A stretch of DNA of 12,023 nt from Bacillota bacterium (GTDB lineage Bacteria > Bacillota > Limnochordia > Limnochordales > ZCTH02-B6): positions 1 through 12,023 of the forward strand of contig PKQR01000064.1 in assembly GCA_017578085.1 (NCBI GenBank). Reading direction: 5' to 3'. This document shows positions 6,881 to 12,023 of the stretch, piece by piece. The notes under the pieces are model-generated. The model ran no database searches, had not been told where the DNA came from, and saw nothing but the letters and a program-made list of their open reading frames with translations. Made by a program: the position numbers and the translations under genes. How positions within the stretch are numbered: position 1 is the first letter of the stretch; every line of letters begins with the position of its first letter.

Positions 6881-8149
6881 ATGAGCATTGTCTTGCCCCG
6901 CATCAACGGCGCCCGCATCCACGCGGCGCTGGAAACTTTCGCTCAAATCGGCGGCACCGGCGACGGCGGCGTCCACCGCCTGTGCTTTTCCGAGGAAGAC
7001 GCTCAGGCGCGGGCCGCGCTGCGGCGCTGGTGGGAGGAGTTGGGGCTTGTGGTGCGCACGGACGCGGCCGCGAACATGTTTGGCCGCTGGGACAACGGCG
7101 CGGCCGGGCCCGCGATCCTGCTGGGGTCGCATTTGGACACGGTGCCCCGCGGCGGCCGGTTTGACGGGGCCTTGGGCGTCATCGTGGCCACCGAAGTCGT
7201 CCGCTGCCTCAAGGAGGCGGGGGTGCGGACACACCACCCGCTGGAAGTGGTCAACTTCACCGGCGAGGAGCCAAATCCGTTTGGCCGCTCCACCATCGGC
7301 AGCCGCGCCGTGGCGGGCCGGCTGCGCCCGGAAGAACTGCAGGCGGCCGGCCCGGGCGGGGAGACGTTGGGACAGGCGCTGGCCCGCTTTGGCGGCGACC
7401 CCGGGCGCATCGAGCTCAGCCGCCGGACCCAGGCCGACGTCGCCGCGTTTTTGGAGCTGCACATCGAGCAGGGCCGGGTGCTGGAGAGCGCCGGCCTCCC
7501 GGTGGGGGTCGTCACCCACATCGCGGGCATCCGGCGCCTCATATGCCGGCTGGTGGGTGAGGCCAATCATTCGGGCACGACCCGCATGTCCGAGCGCAAA
7601 GACGCGCTGGCGGCCGCGGCCGAGGTGGTGCTGGCCGTGGAAGACCTGGCCCAAAGCACCGGGGCGCCGGCCGTCGGCACCGTGGGGCGGCTTGAGGTCG
7701 AGCCCAACGCCCCCAACATCGTGCCCGGCGCCGTTACCTTCACGGTGGAGCTGCGCCACGTGGACGGTGCCGTGCTGGACCGGATGGTGGAGACCTGTCG
7801 CGAGCAGATTCTGCAGGTGGCGGGCCGCCGGGGCCTTGAGGCACAGGTGGAGGTGACCATGGCCACGCAGCCGGTGCCCATGCACCCTAGCGTCGTGGAG
7901 GTGCTGGCCCGGGCGTGCCGGCAGGCGGGCGTGCCCTATATGGAACTGCCTTCCATGGCTGGCCACGACGCGGCCCACATGGCAGCGGTGGCGCCCACCG
8001 GCATGCTGTTTGTCGCAAGCCGCGGCGGCAAGAGCCACACCCCCGAGGAGTTTACGGAACCCGAAGTCATCGAGCAGGGCGCCCGGGCCATGCTCGCGGC
8101 CGTACTGGAGCTCGACCGCGCGCTGGCCGGCAGGGACAAGGAGGCTTAA
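6881..8149 (+). CDS. M20-family Zn amidohydrolase (allantoate amidohydrolase / N-carbamoyl-L-amino acid hydrolase type)
   Basis: A 422-residue member of the hydantoinase/carbamoylase branch of M20 metallopeptidases, which hydrolyse allantoate, ureidoglycine, N-carbamoyl-amino acids or beta-ureidopropionate. Binuclear metal ligands are in place: His84 (GSHLDTVPRGG), Asp95 (RFDGALG), Glu129-Glu130 (NFTGEEPNPFG), His194 (LELHIEQG) and His386 (GKSHTPEE). The dimerisation domain spans about 210-325 and contains EANHSGTTRMSERKDA, where the common motif reads GTTPM, so Arg235 replaces a usual Pro. EPNAPNIVPG (274-283) and GHDAAHMA (361-368) are also typical. Start: ATG 6881, eight nt after GAGGGAG; ATGs at 6800 and 6830 lack such a site. 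The 148-bp upstream gap holds the 15-bp tandem repeats. Position after hutH and the regulator suggests a role in nitrogen release from histidine- or ureide-derived compounds. Exact substrate cannot be decided from sequence. Confidence 0.92.
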   Translation: MSIVLPRINGARIHAALETFAQIGGTGDGGVHRLCFSEEDAQARAALRRWWEELGLVVRTDAAANMFGRWDNGAAGPAILLGSHLDTVPRGGRFDGALGVIVATEVVRCLKEAGVRTHHPLEVVNFTGEEPNPFGRSTIGSRAVAGRLRPEELQAAGPGGETLGQALARFGGDPGRIELSRRTQADVAAFLELHIEQGRVLESAGLPVGVVTHIAGIRRLICRLVGEANHSGTTRMSERKDALAAAAEVVLAVEDLAQSTGAPAVGTVGRLEVEPNAPNIVPGAVTFTVELRHVDGAVLDRMVETCREQILQVAGRRGLEAQVEVTMATQPVPMHPSVVEVLARACRQAGVPYMELPSMAGHDAAHMAAVAPTGMLFVASRGGKSHTPEEFTEPEVIEQGARAMLAAVLELDRALAGRDKEA

Positions 8150-8163
8150 CCGGCGCCCCGGCC

Positions 8164-8209
8164 CCCGCGCCGACCCCGGCATGGGCGTCATCCGCCATGC
8201 CGGCGCGGG
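8164..8209. terminator. Large hairpin between convergent genes (possible bidirectional terminator)
   Basis: The inner stem pairs CCGGCATGGGCG (8176-8187) with CGCCATGCCGG (8193-8203), with one bulged G and loop TCATC. An outer stem pairs CCCGCGCCG (8164-8172) with CGGCGCGGG (8201-8209), competing with the last bases of the inner stem. It fills the 60-bp space between the M20 gene stop (8149) and the protease gene stop (8210), the expected place for a shared terminator. There is no run of T on either strand, so it would be non-canonical. Confidence 0.6.
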
Positions 8210-9037
8210 CTACTCGTCCTGCGCGCCGGGCGACGCCGGCAGGGGCGAGTACGTCACCGACGGCCGGCGGCCTGGCGGCTGCGGGTAGAGCTCCATCAAC
8301 TGATAGATGAGGGGCGGGAGATCGCAGCGCACCGGCACACCCATCGCCGTCAGCTGCTCGCAGGTGATGGGGTAGTCGTGGGTCCAGCGGCCCTCGGTCA
8401 AGGTGCGGGCGATCTCCTTTGCCTTTTCCTCGGGGAACTTGTCCTTGAGCAGGTCAAATACGGTGTCGTGCACCTGCTGCATGGCCTTGCGGGCCATGTC
8501 GGCCATGATCAGCGTCTCGTCATCGACTTGGTCCTTGGATTTCTCCTCAACGACCTTGAGGATGGACGCCGCAGGATACCCGCCCAACTGCGGGTCGATG
8601 GGCCCGACGACCGCGTTTTCGTCCATCCAGATCTCGTCGGCCGCCAGCGCGATCATGGTGCCGCCGGACATGGCGTAGTGGGGGATGAACACCGCTGTCC
8701 GGGCGGGGTGCTTTTTGAGGGCCCGCGCGATCTGCTCCGAGGCCAGCACCAGGCCGCCCGGGGTGTGCAGGATCATGTCGATGGGCACGTCCTTGGGCGT
8801 GTTGCGGATCGCCCGTAGGATCTGCTCGGAGTCCTCGATGTCGATGTAGCGGCGGGTCAGAAGCCCCAGCAGGCTCATGGACTCCTGCCGGTGGATCAAG
8901 GTGATGATCCGTGAACCCCGTATCCGCTGCAGGTGGCGCACGATGGCGTGGCGGGCGTAGAGAAGCCGCCAGCGTTGCCATGCGGGGACGAGCCAGCTCA
9001 GGAGGAGAAATATCCAAAAAAGATCGGTGATGGTCAC
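8210..9037 (-). CDS. Membrane-anchored SDH/Clp-fold serine proteinase
   Basis: The protein matches the SDH_sah family (PF01972, 'serine dehydrogenase proteinase'), a ClpP/crotonase-fold group related to SppA. Numbering from GTG 9037 (275 aa): an N-terminal hydrophobic helix (about 3-20, TDLFWIFLLLSWLVPAW) anchors it, followed by basic residues. ILHTPGGLV at about 89-97 is the oxyanion-hole block. HYAMSGGTMIALAADEIWMDENAVVGPIDPQLG (about 120-152) holds the likely nucleophile Ser124 and the helix and strand that follow it. Start: GTG 9037 has GAGGTG six nt upstream; GTG 9046 is possible but poorly spaced. The upstream glcF remnant stops at 9048, overlapping this binding site, so translation is probably coupled. 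The C-terminus is Pro-rich. The catalytic partner residue and the substrate are unclear. Confidence 0.88.
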   Translation of the reverse strand: MTITDLFWIFLLLSWLVPAWQRWRLLYARHAIVRHLQRIRGSRIITLIHRQESMSLLGLLTRRYIDIEDSEQILRAIRNTPKDVPIDMILHTPGGLVLASEQIARALKKHPARTAVFIPHYAMSGGTMIALAADEIWMDENAVVGPIDPQLGGYPAASILKVVEEKSKDQVDDETLIMADMARKAMQQVHDTVFDLLKDKFPEEKAKEIARTLTEGRWTHDYPITCEQLTAMGVPVRCDLPPLIYQLMELYPQPPGRRPSVTYSPLPASPGAQDE

Positions 9038-9047
9038 AGCTTCCACC

Positions 9048-10049
9048 TCATCCCGTTCGATTGCGGCTTGTCCCGAAACCGCCCGCCCTGCTGAAACCGT
9101 AGGCCTCCGCCAAGAGCTCCACCGGATGGCGGACGTCGACGGCTAGACCATGCTCCCTTAAGCCTTTGGCGATCTGCATGAGGCAACCCGGGTTTCCGGT
9201 AGCCACCGTGTCGGCGCCGGTGGCCGCGATGGCCGCGATCTTTTTCTCCAATAGCCGCGCCGCCATACCCGGCTGCAAAATGTTGTACAGCCCCGCGCTG
9301 CCGCAGCAGTGGTCGGCTTCGCGCAGCTCCACCAGGCGCAGGCCAGGGATGGCGCGCAACAGCTGCCGCGGCTCGTTGCGGATCCCTTGCCCGTGCGCCA
9401 GGTGGCAGGCGTCGTGGTAGGCGACTACCCGGTGGACGGGCTGCGTTGGCGGCACGATGCCAATTTCAGCCAGAAACTCCGTCACATCCCGCACCTTCCC
9501 CGCAAACCGCGCCGCCTGGGAGGCCGCCGCATCGTCCTGCAGTAGATGGCCGTACTCTTTCAGCGTCGACCCGCAGCCGGCGGCGTTCGTAATCACCGCG
9601 TCCACATCGTCCAATTCAAAGGCTTCCACGTTGCGCCGGGCAAATCCGCGGGCCGTCTCCGGAGCGCCCGAGTGCAGGTGCAGGGCGCCGCAGCAGCCTT
9701 GCCCCGCGGGCACGACCACCTCGCAGCCGTTCATGGCCAGTACCCGGGCGGTCGCCCAGTTGATTTCGGGAAACAGGACCTGCGCGACGCAGCCGGTCAA
9801 GAGGGCCACGCGGTAGCGGCGCTGTCCCTGGGCAGGGATGACAAAGGGCAACGGCGGAAGGGCGGACGGGGCGCCCGGCGGCAAGAGGGCCAGCATGCGG
9901 CGGATGTCCGCAGGCAGCAAGCCTGCGAGGCGCTTGAGCGCGCCGCCCATGGACCGTACGGGACGCAGCGCCGCGGCGAGCCGGCCTGGATACGGGAAGA
10001 GCCTATCCCGGAGGATGGCCAGGAGGACCGTTGGCGATCCGCAGGCCAT
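9048..10049 (-). CDS. glcF: Glycolate oxidase iron-sulfur subunit, N-terminally truncated (probable pseudogene)
   Basis: Recognisable as the C-terminal two thirds of GlcF, the Fe-S subunit that passes electrons from GlcD during glycolate or lactate oxidation. Both cysteine-rich CCG domains are present: Cys87/Cys119-Cys120/Cys159 (LLTGCVAQ, GQGCCGALHLHSG, NAAGCG) and Cys215/Cys248-Cys249/Cys289 (YHDACHLAHG, DHCCGSAG, GNPGCLM). The N-terminal ferredoxin-like region with two CxxCxxC motifs, roughly the first 100-130 residues of a normal protein of a little over 400, is absent. The reading frame becomes GlcF-like at about ILRDRLFPYPGRL (12-24) and overlaps the truncated glcD end in another frame. 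The nominal ATG at 10049 lies within glcD and has no good ribosome binding site. Whether any product is made is doubtful. Confidence 0.85.
   Translation of the reverse strand: MACGSPTVLLAILRDRLFPYPGRLAAALRPVRSMGGALKRLAGLLPADIRRMLALLPPGAPSALPPLPFVIPAQGQRRYRVALLTGCVAQVLFPEINWATARVLAMNGCEVVVPAGQGCCGALHLHSGAPETARGFARRNVEAFELDDVDAVITNAAGCGSTLKEYGHLLQDDAAASQAARFAGKVRDVTEFLAEIGIVPPTQPVHRVVAYHDACHLAHGQGIRNEPRQLLRAIPGLRLVELREADHCCGSAGLYNILQPGMAARLLEKKIAAIAATGADTVATGNPGCLMQIAKGLREHGLAVDVRHPVELLAEAYGFSRAGGFGTSRNRTG
10003..10049 (-). other. glcD/glcF junction: apparent deletion scar
   Basis: Here the GlcD reading (YGLRIAN at its end) changes within a few codons to GlcF sequence (LLAILRDRLFPYP) in a different frame; the glcD frame then meets TAG at 10003-10005. 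Missing are the last 80-100 codons of glcD, anything that lay between the genes, and the first 100 or more codons of glcF. A single deletion of several hundred bases, or an assembly error, explains this. A mobile element was not seen. Confidence 0.75.
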
Positions 10050-11157
10050 ACTTGCGCCCGATCTCGGCCGTCAGCGCCAGCATCTCGGGCAGCCGCGTCC
10101 GGGGCACCACCCCGTCCTGCGTCACGTAGCTGGAGGCGATGCGCCCAAGGGCCCCAAAGGCCTTCTTGCGGCTCATCCACAGGAGCCGCCGTTCTTCCTC
10201 GGTCGCGGCGGTGCGGAGCTCCCGCGCCCGGTTGGCCCGGCAGATGGCGGCACAGGCTTCCGCTTGCTCGTCGAGGCCCGCCTCGAGGCCGTCCACCTCG
10301 ATGATCAGCACCGCGGCGGCATCCAACGGAAAACCGAACCCGAAGGCCTCCTCGACCGCTTGGATAACGAGGTTGTCCATCATCTCCAAAGCCGCGGGTA
10401 TAATGCCCTGCTCGATGATGCCGGAAACGGCGCGGGTTGCGTCGTCGACGCTGTCGAACACGGCCAAAAGCGTGCGGCAGCCTTCGGGCTCCCGCACCAG
10501 GCGCACCACGATCTTGGTGACGATGCCCAGCGTCCCCTCAGAGCCCGTAACGAGCCCCACGAGATCATAGCCGGGCAGGTCCTCGACCTGCCCGCCCAGC
10601 TCCACCACTTGCCCGTCGGGCAGCACCAGCTCGACCCCGAGGATATGGTTGACCGTGACGCCGTACTTGAGCGTGTGGGGGCCGCCCGCGTTGGTGCCTA
10701 CATTGCCGCCGATGGTGCAGGCGGCCTGGCTGGACGGGTCCGGCGCGTAGAAATATCCCCGCGGCGCCGCCTCCCGGCTGATCCACGCGTTGACGACGCC
10801 GGGTTCTACCACCGCCCGGCGGTTGCGGAAGTCCATGTGAAGAATGCGGTTCATGCGGGCGAGGGAAATTACGACCGCGTCGTGCGGGGGAACCGTCGCA
10901 CCGCTCAAGGACGTGCCCGCGCCCCGGGGGACAAAGGCTACCCCGGCGGCGTGGAGCACCCGCACCACCTGCGCAACCTCGGCCGCGGAGCCGGGCAGCA
11001 CCACCGCGACGGGGGCCTGGCGCTCCAGGGTAAACCCGTCGCATTCATACACCAGGGTGGCGCTGTTGCCCGCGAGCACGTGCTCCGGCCCGACGATCTC
11101 GGCCAGTCGGGCCAGCACTCGTCCGTCGAGGCCAGCGCGCGGGCACATGTGGCTCAC
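10003..11157 (-). CDS. glcD: Glycolate oxidase subunit GlcD / FAD-linked oxidase, C-terminally truncated (probable pseudogene)
   Basis: A 384-residue FAD-linked oxidase where full GlcD proteins have about 460-490. The PCMH-type FAD domain (about 40-220) is complete: VLPGSAAEVAQVV, PRGAGTSLSGA (77-87), EPGVVNAWIS, PDPSSQAACTIGGNVGTNAGGPHTLKYG (139-166) and GLVTGSEGTLGIVTK (201-215). The FAD-oxidase C-terminal domain runs to TQDGVVPRTRLPEM and YGLRIAN, then ends GPPGHPPG. The conserved HAGDGNLHP and GEHGxG blocks, which carry catalytic or metal-binding histidines, are gone. GTG 11157 overlaps the upstream PAP2 stop as GTGA, the usual coupled arrangement; ATG 11148 is an alternative. Intact GlcD oxidises glycolate or D-lactate; this copy is unlikely to be active. 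Confidence 0.87.
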   Translation of the reverse strand: MSHMCPRAGLDGRVLARLAEIVGPEHVLAGNSATLVYECDGFTLERQAPVAVVLPGSAAEVAQVVRVLHAAGVAFVPRGAGTSLSGATVPPHDAVVISLARMNRILHMDFRNRRAVVEPGVVNAWISREAAPRGYFYAPDPSSQAACTIGGNVGTNAGGPHTLKYGVTVNHILGVELVLPDGQVVELGGQVEDLPGYDLVGLVTGSEGTLGIVTKIVVRLVREPEGCRTLLAVFDSVDDATRAVSGIIEQGIIPAALEMMDNLVIQAVEEAFGFGFPLDAAAVLIIEVDGLEAGLDEQAEACAAICRANRARELRTAATEEERRLLWMSRKKAFGALGRIASSYVTQDGVVPRTRLPEMLALTAEIGRKYGLRIANGPPGHPPG

Positions 11158-11810
11158 CGCCCGGAGGCTTGGTGGATGACGCTGTCAGCGGCCAACAAGC
11201 CAATGAGGGCTCCCGCCACCACGTCCGACGGCCAGTGGGCCTGCACCTCGACGCGGGACCACGCGGCCAGGAGCGCCAGCGTGTAGAAAAGCCCCTTGTG
11301 TTCAGGGTATCGGTGCGCCAGCACGTGCGCTACGCTGAAGGCCGTGGCCGAGTGGCCGGAAGGGAACGACCCGCAGTGGCTGAGGCCCCACCCGTATTTC
11401 CCGCACTTCGCCGGGTCTTCGGTGGGCCGCGGCCGGGAGATGACGAGTTTCAGGACGTTGACGGCCAACCCTGCCCGCAGGAAGGCGGTGCCGACCATGT
11501 CGGCCGTCCGGGGATCGCGTCCCCGCAGGCCGAGGGCCACGGCCACGGCGGTCCACCCGTCGCCCAGGTAGGTGACGGCGTCAAAAAAGGCGCGCCGCTC
11601 GGGGGTGGAACTTTCCTGGACGGCTTCGTAGAGGCTCTGGTCCATCAGGGACGCAGCACCTAGGAAGATGAGCCCAGGTACCAGGTACCCCTCGCCGGCG
11701 CCAGCCGCCAGGACGGGCCCGGGGCCTTCGCCCGGCCATGCCGTCGGCAACGTCAGCAGGAGAAATAATGCAACAACGAATGGGGATAGAATTCTCGAAC
11801 GTAGCGTCAT
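11154..11810 (-). CDS. PAP2-family phosphatase with signal peptide
   Basis: PAP2 (acid phosphatase / lipid phosphatase) enzymes remove phosphate from lipid pyrophosphates, phosphatidate or nucleotides at the outer face of the membrane. Numbering from ATG 11810 (218 aa): a signal peptide or anchor at 1-24 (MTLRSRILSPFVVALFLLLT then LPTAW), phosphatase motif 1 KLVISRPRP (121-129), motif 2 FPSGHSATAF (149-158) with catalytic His153, and motif 3 SRVEVQAHWPSD (185-196) with His192 and Asp196. Cys136 and Cys146 between motifs 1 and 2 could form a disulfide outside the cell. Start: the GTG at 11879 would add 23 polar residues before the signal peptide, so ATG 11810 is preferred. ATG 11810 has no ribosome binding site but has a TATATT box six nt upstream, suggesting a leaderless message. 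It overlaps glcD by 4 nt. The substrate is not deducible. Confidence 0.9.
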   Translation of the reverse strand: MTLRSRILSPFVVALFLLLTLPTAWPGEGPGPVLAAGAGEGYLVPGLIFLGAASLMDQSLYEAVQESSTPERRAFFDAVTYLGDGWTAVAVALGLRGRDPRTADMVGTAFLRAGLAVNVLKLVISRPRPTEDPAKCGKYGWGLSHCGSFPSGHSATAFSVAHVLAHRYPEHKGLFYTLALLAAWSRVEVQAHWPSDVVAGALIGLLAADSVIHQASGR

Positions 11811-11816
11811 GGGTTG

Positions 11817-11822
11817 AATATA
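11817..11822 (-). promoter_or_regulatory. Candidate -10 box of a leaderless promoter for the PAP2 gene
   Basis: The minus strand reads TATATT, five of six to consensus, then CAACCC and the ATG at 11810. Transcription would begin at or near the A of the start codon, fitting the lack of a Shine-Dalgarno sequence. No good -35 is seen. Confidence 0.4.
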
Positions 11823-11945
11823 CGAGCTACTGGGGAGATTTCCTGCATTTGCCGGGCCTTGGGCGCACGATCGTCCCACGCCGGTTTCGCCGCGTTGGCG
11901 CGCGATAGAGGGCAGGTCTCGGGGTCATATTGTAGAAATAGACCG

Positions 11946-12023
11946 ATGACAGACGCTGTGGACTGCGAGGCGATCCCGTTGCCGGTAATCCCTGTCGAGT
12001 TTCGCCTGTCACCGATGGTCCGG
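11946..12023 (+). CDS. Possible gene start, unknown product (runs off right edge)
   Basis: From ATG 11946 the plus strand stays open to the window end for 26 codons, starting MTDAVDCEAIPLPVIPVEFR. It is divergent from the PAP2 gene, leaving a 135-bp control region that shows no other gene. The composition is protein-like, not Arg/Pro-rich like the antisense frames here. There is no clear ribosome binding site. I do not recognise the product, and 26 codons are too few to prove that it is coding. Confidence 0.35.
   Translation, partial: MTDAVDCEAIPLPVIPVEFRLSPMVR

Noticed and set aside
6695..8191. Long minus-strand open frame opposite the M20 hydrolase gene (498 codons)
   Set aside because: It is antisense to a gene with complete catalytic motifs; its product is rich in His, Arg, Gly and Ala and matches no family. 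Long antisense frames are expected at this GC content.
10003..10049. Programmed frameshift joining GlcD and GlcF into one protein
   Set aside because: A frameshift would not restore the missing C-terminal GlcD and N-terminal GlcF domains, and I see no slippery heptamer with a downstream structure.
9838..11286. Long plus-strand open frame opposite glcD (482 codons)
   Set aside because: The translation is low complexity (Gly, Arg, His, Asp) without domains, while the minus strand encodes a clear FAD domain.
11880..11945. Sporulation sigma-E-like promoter around CATATTGT upstream of the right-edge frame
   Set aside because: Only a partial -10 match and a poor -35; not better than chance in this region.

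Overview
The window is about 12 kb of GC-rich bacterial chromosome. Dense short-spaced genes, strong AGGAGG-type ribosome binding sites, several GTG/TTG starts and an Amidase_6 protein point to a high-GC member of the Bacillota (Symbiobacterium-, Thermaerobacter- or Limnochorda-like). This placement is an inference from gene types and style, not a measured phylogeny. I see no rRNA, tRNA, CRISPR array, transposase or phage gene.

Layout. (1) Bases 1-3894, minus strand: an Amidase_6 protein, a 239-bp gap, then chorismate synthase (aroC), a two-domain vicinal-oxygen-chelate protein of the CatE type, and a queuosine-precursor transporter (yhhQ family) that runs off the left edge. The last three are 21-27 bp apart and look like an operon. 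(2) Bases 3895-4095: a divergent control region with a 17-bp tandem repeat that overlaps promoter-like elements for both directions. (3) Bases 4096-8149, plus strand: histidine ammonia-lyase (hutH), an RpiR/SIS-domain regulator, and an M20-family carbamoylase/allantoate-amidohydrolase-type metallohydrolase. (4) Bases 8164-8209: a large hairpin between convergent genes. (5) Bases 8210-11810, minus strand: a secreted or membrane PAP2 phosphatase, a glycolate-oxidase-type glcD, a glcF, and a membrane-anchored SDH/Clp-fold serine protease. (6) From 11946 a possible plus-strand gene runs off the right edge.

How the genes may work together. The plus-strand cluster is the most coherent: HutH releases ammonia from histidine, and the hydrolase next to it belongs to a family that releases ammonia or carbamate from carbamoyl or ureido compounds. 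The classical hutU/hutI/hutG genes are not in the window. A 15-bp motif in the regulator's leader matches the repeat upstream of hutH at 12 of 15 positions, which suggests (inference) that the RpiR protein controls hutH, the amidase gene and itself.

The clearest anomaly is in the glycolate-oxidase region. glcD stops just before its conserved C-terminal histidine motifs, and glcF begins just after where its N-terminal ferredoxin-like clusters should be. The two remnants lie back to back in different frames, as expected from a single deletion or an assembly collapse. I found no clearly new multi-gene system; the control region and the glcD/glcF scar are the points most worth following up.
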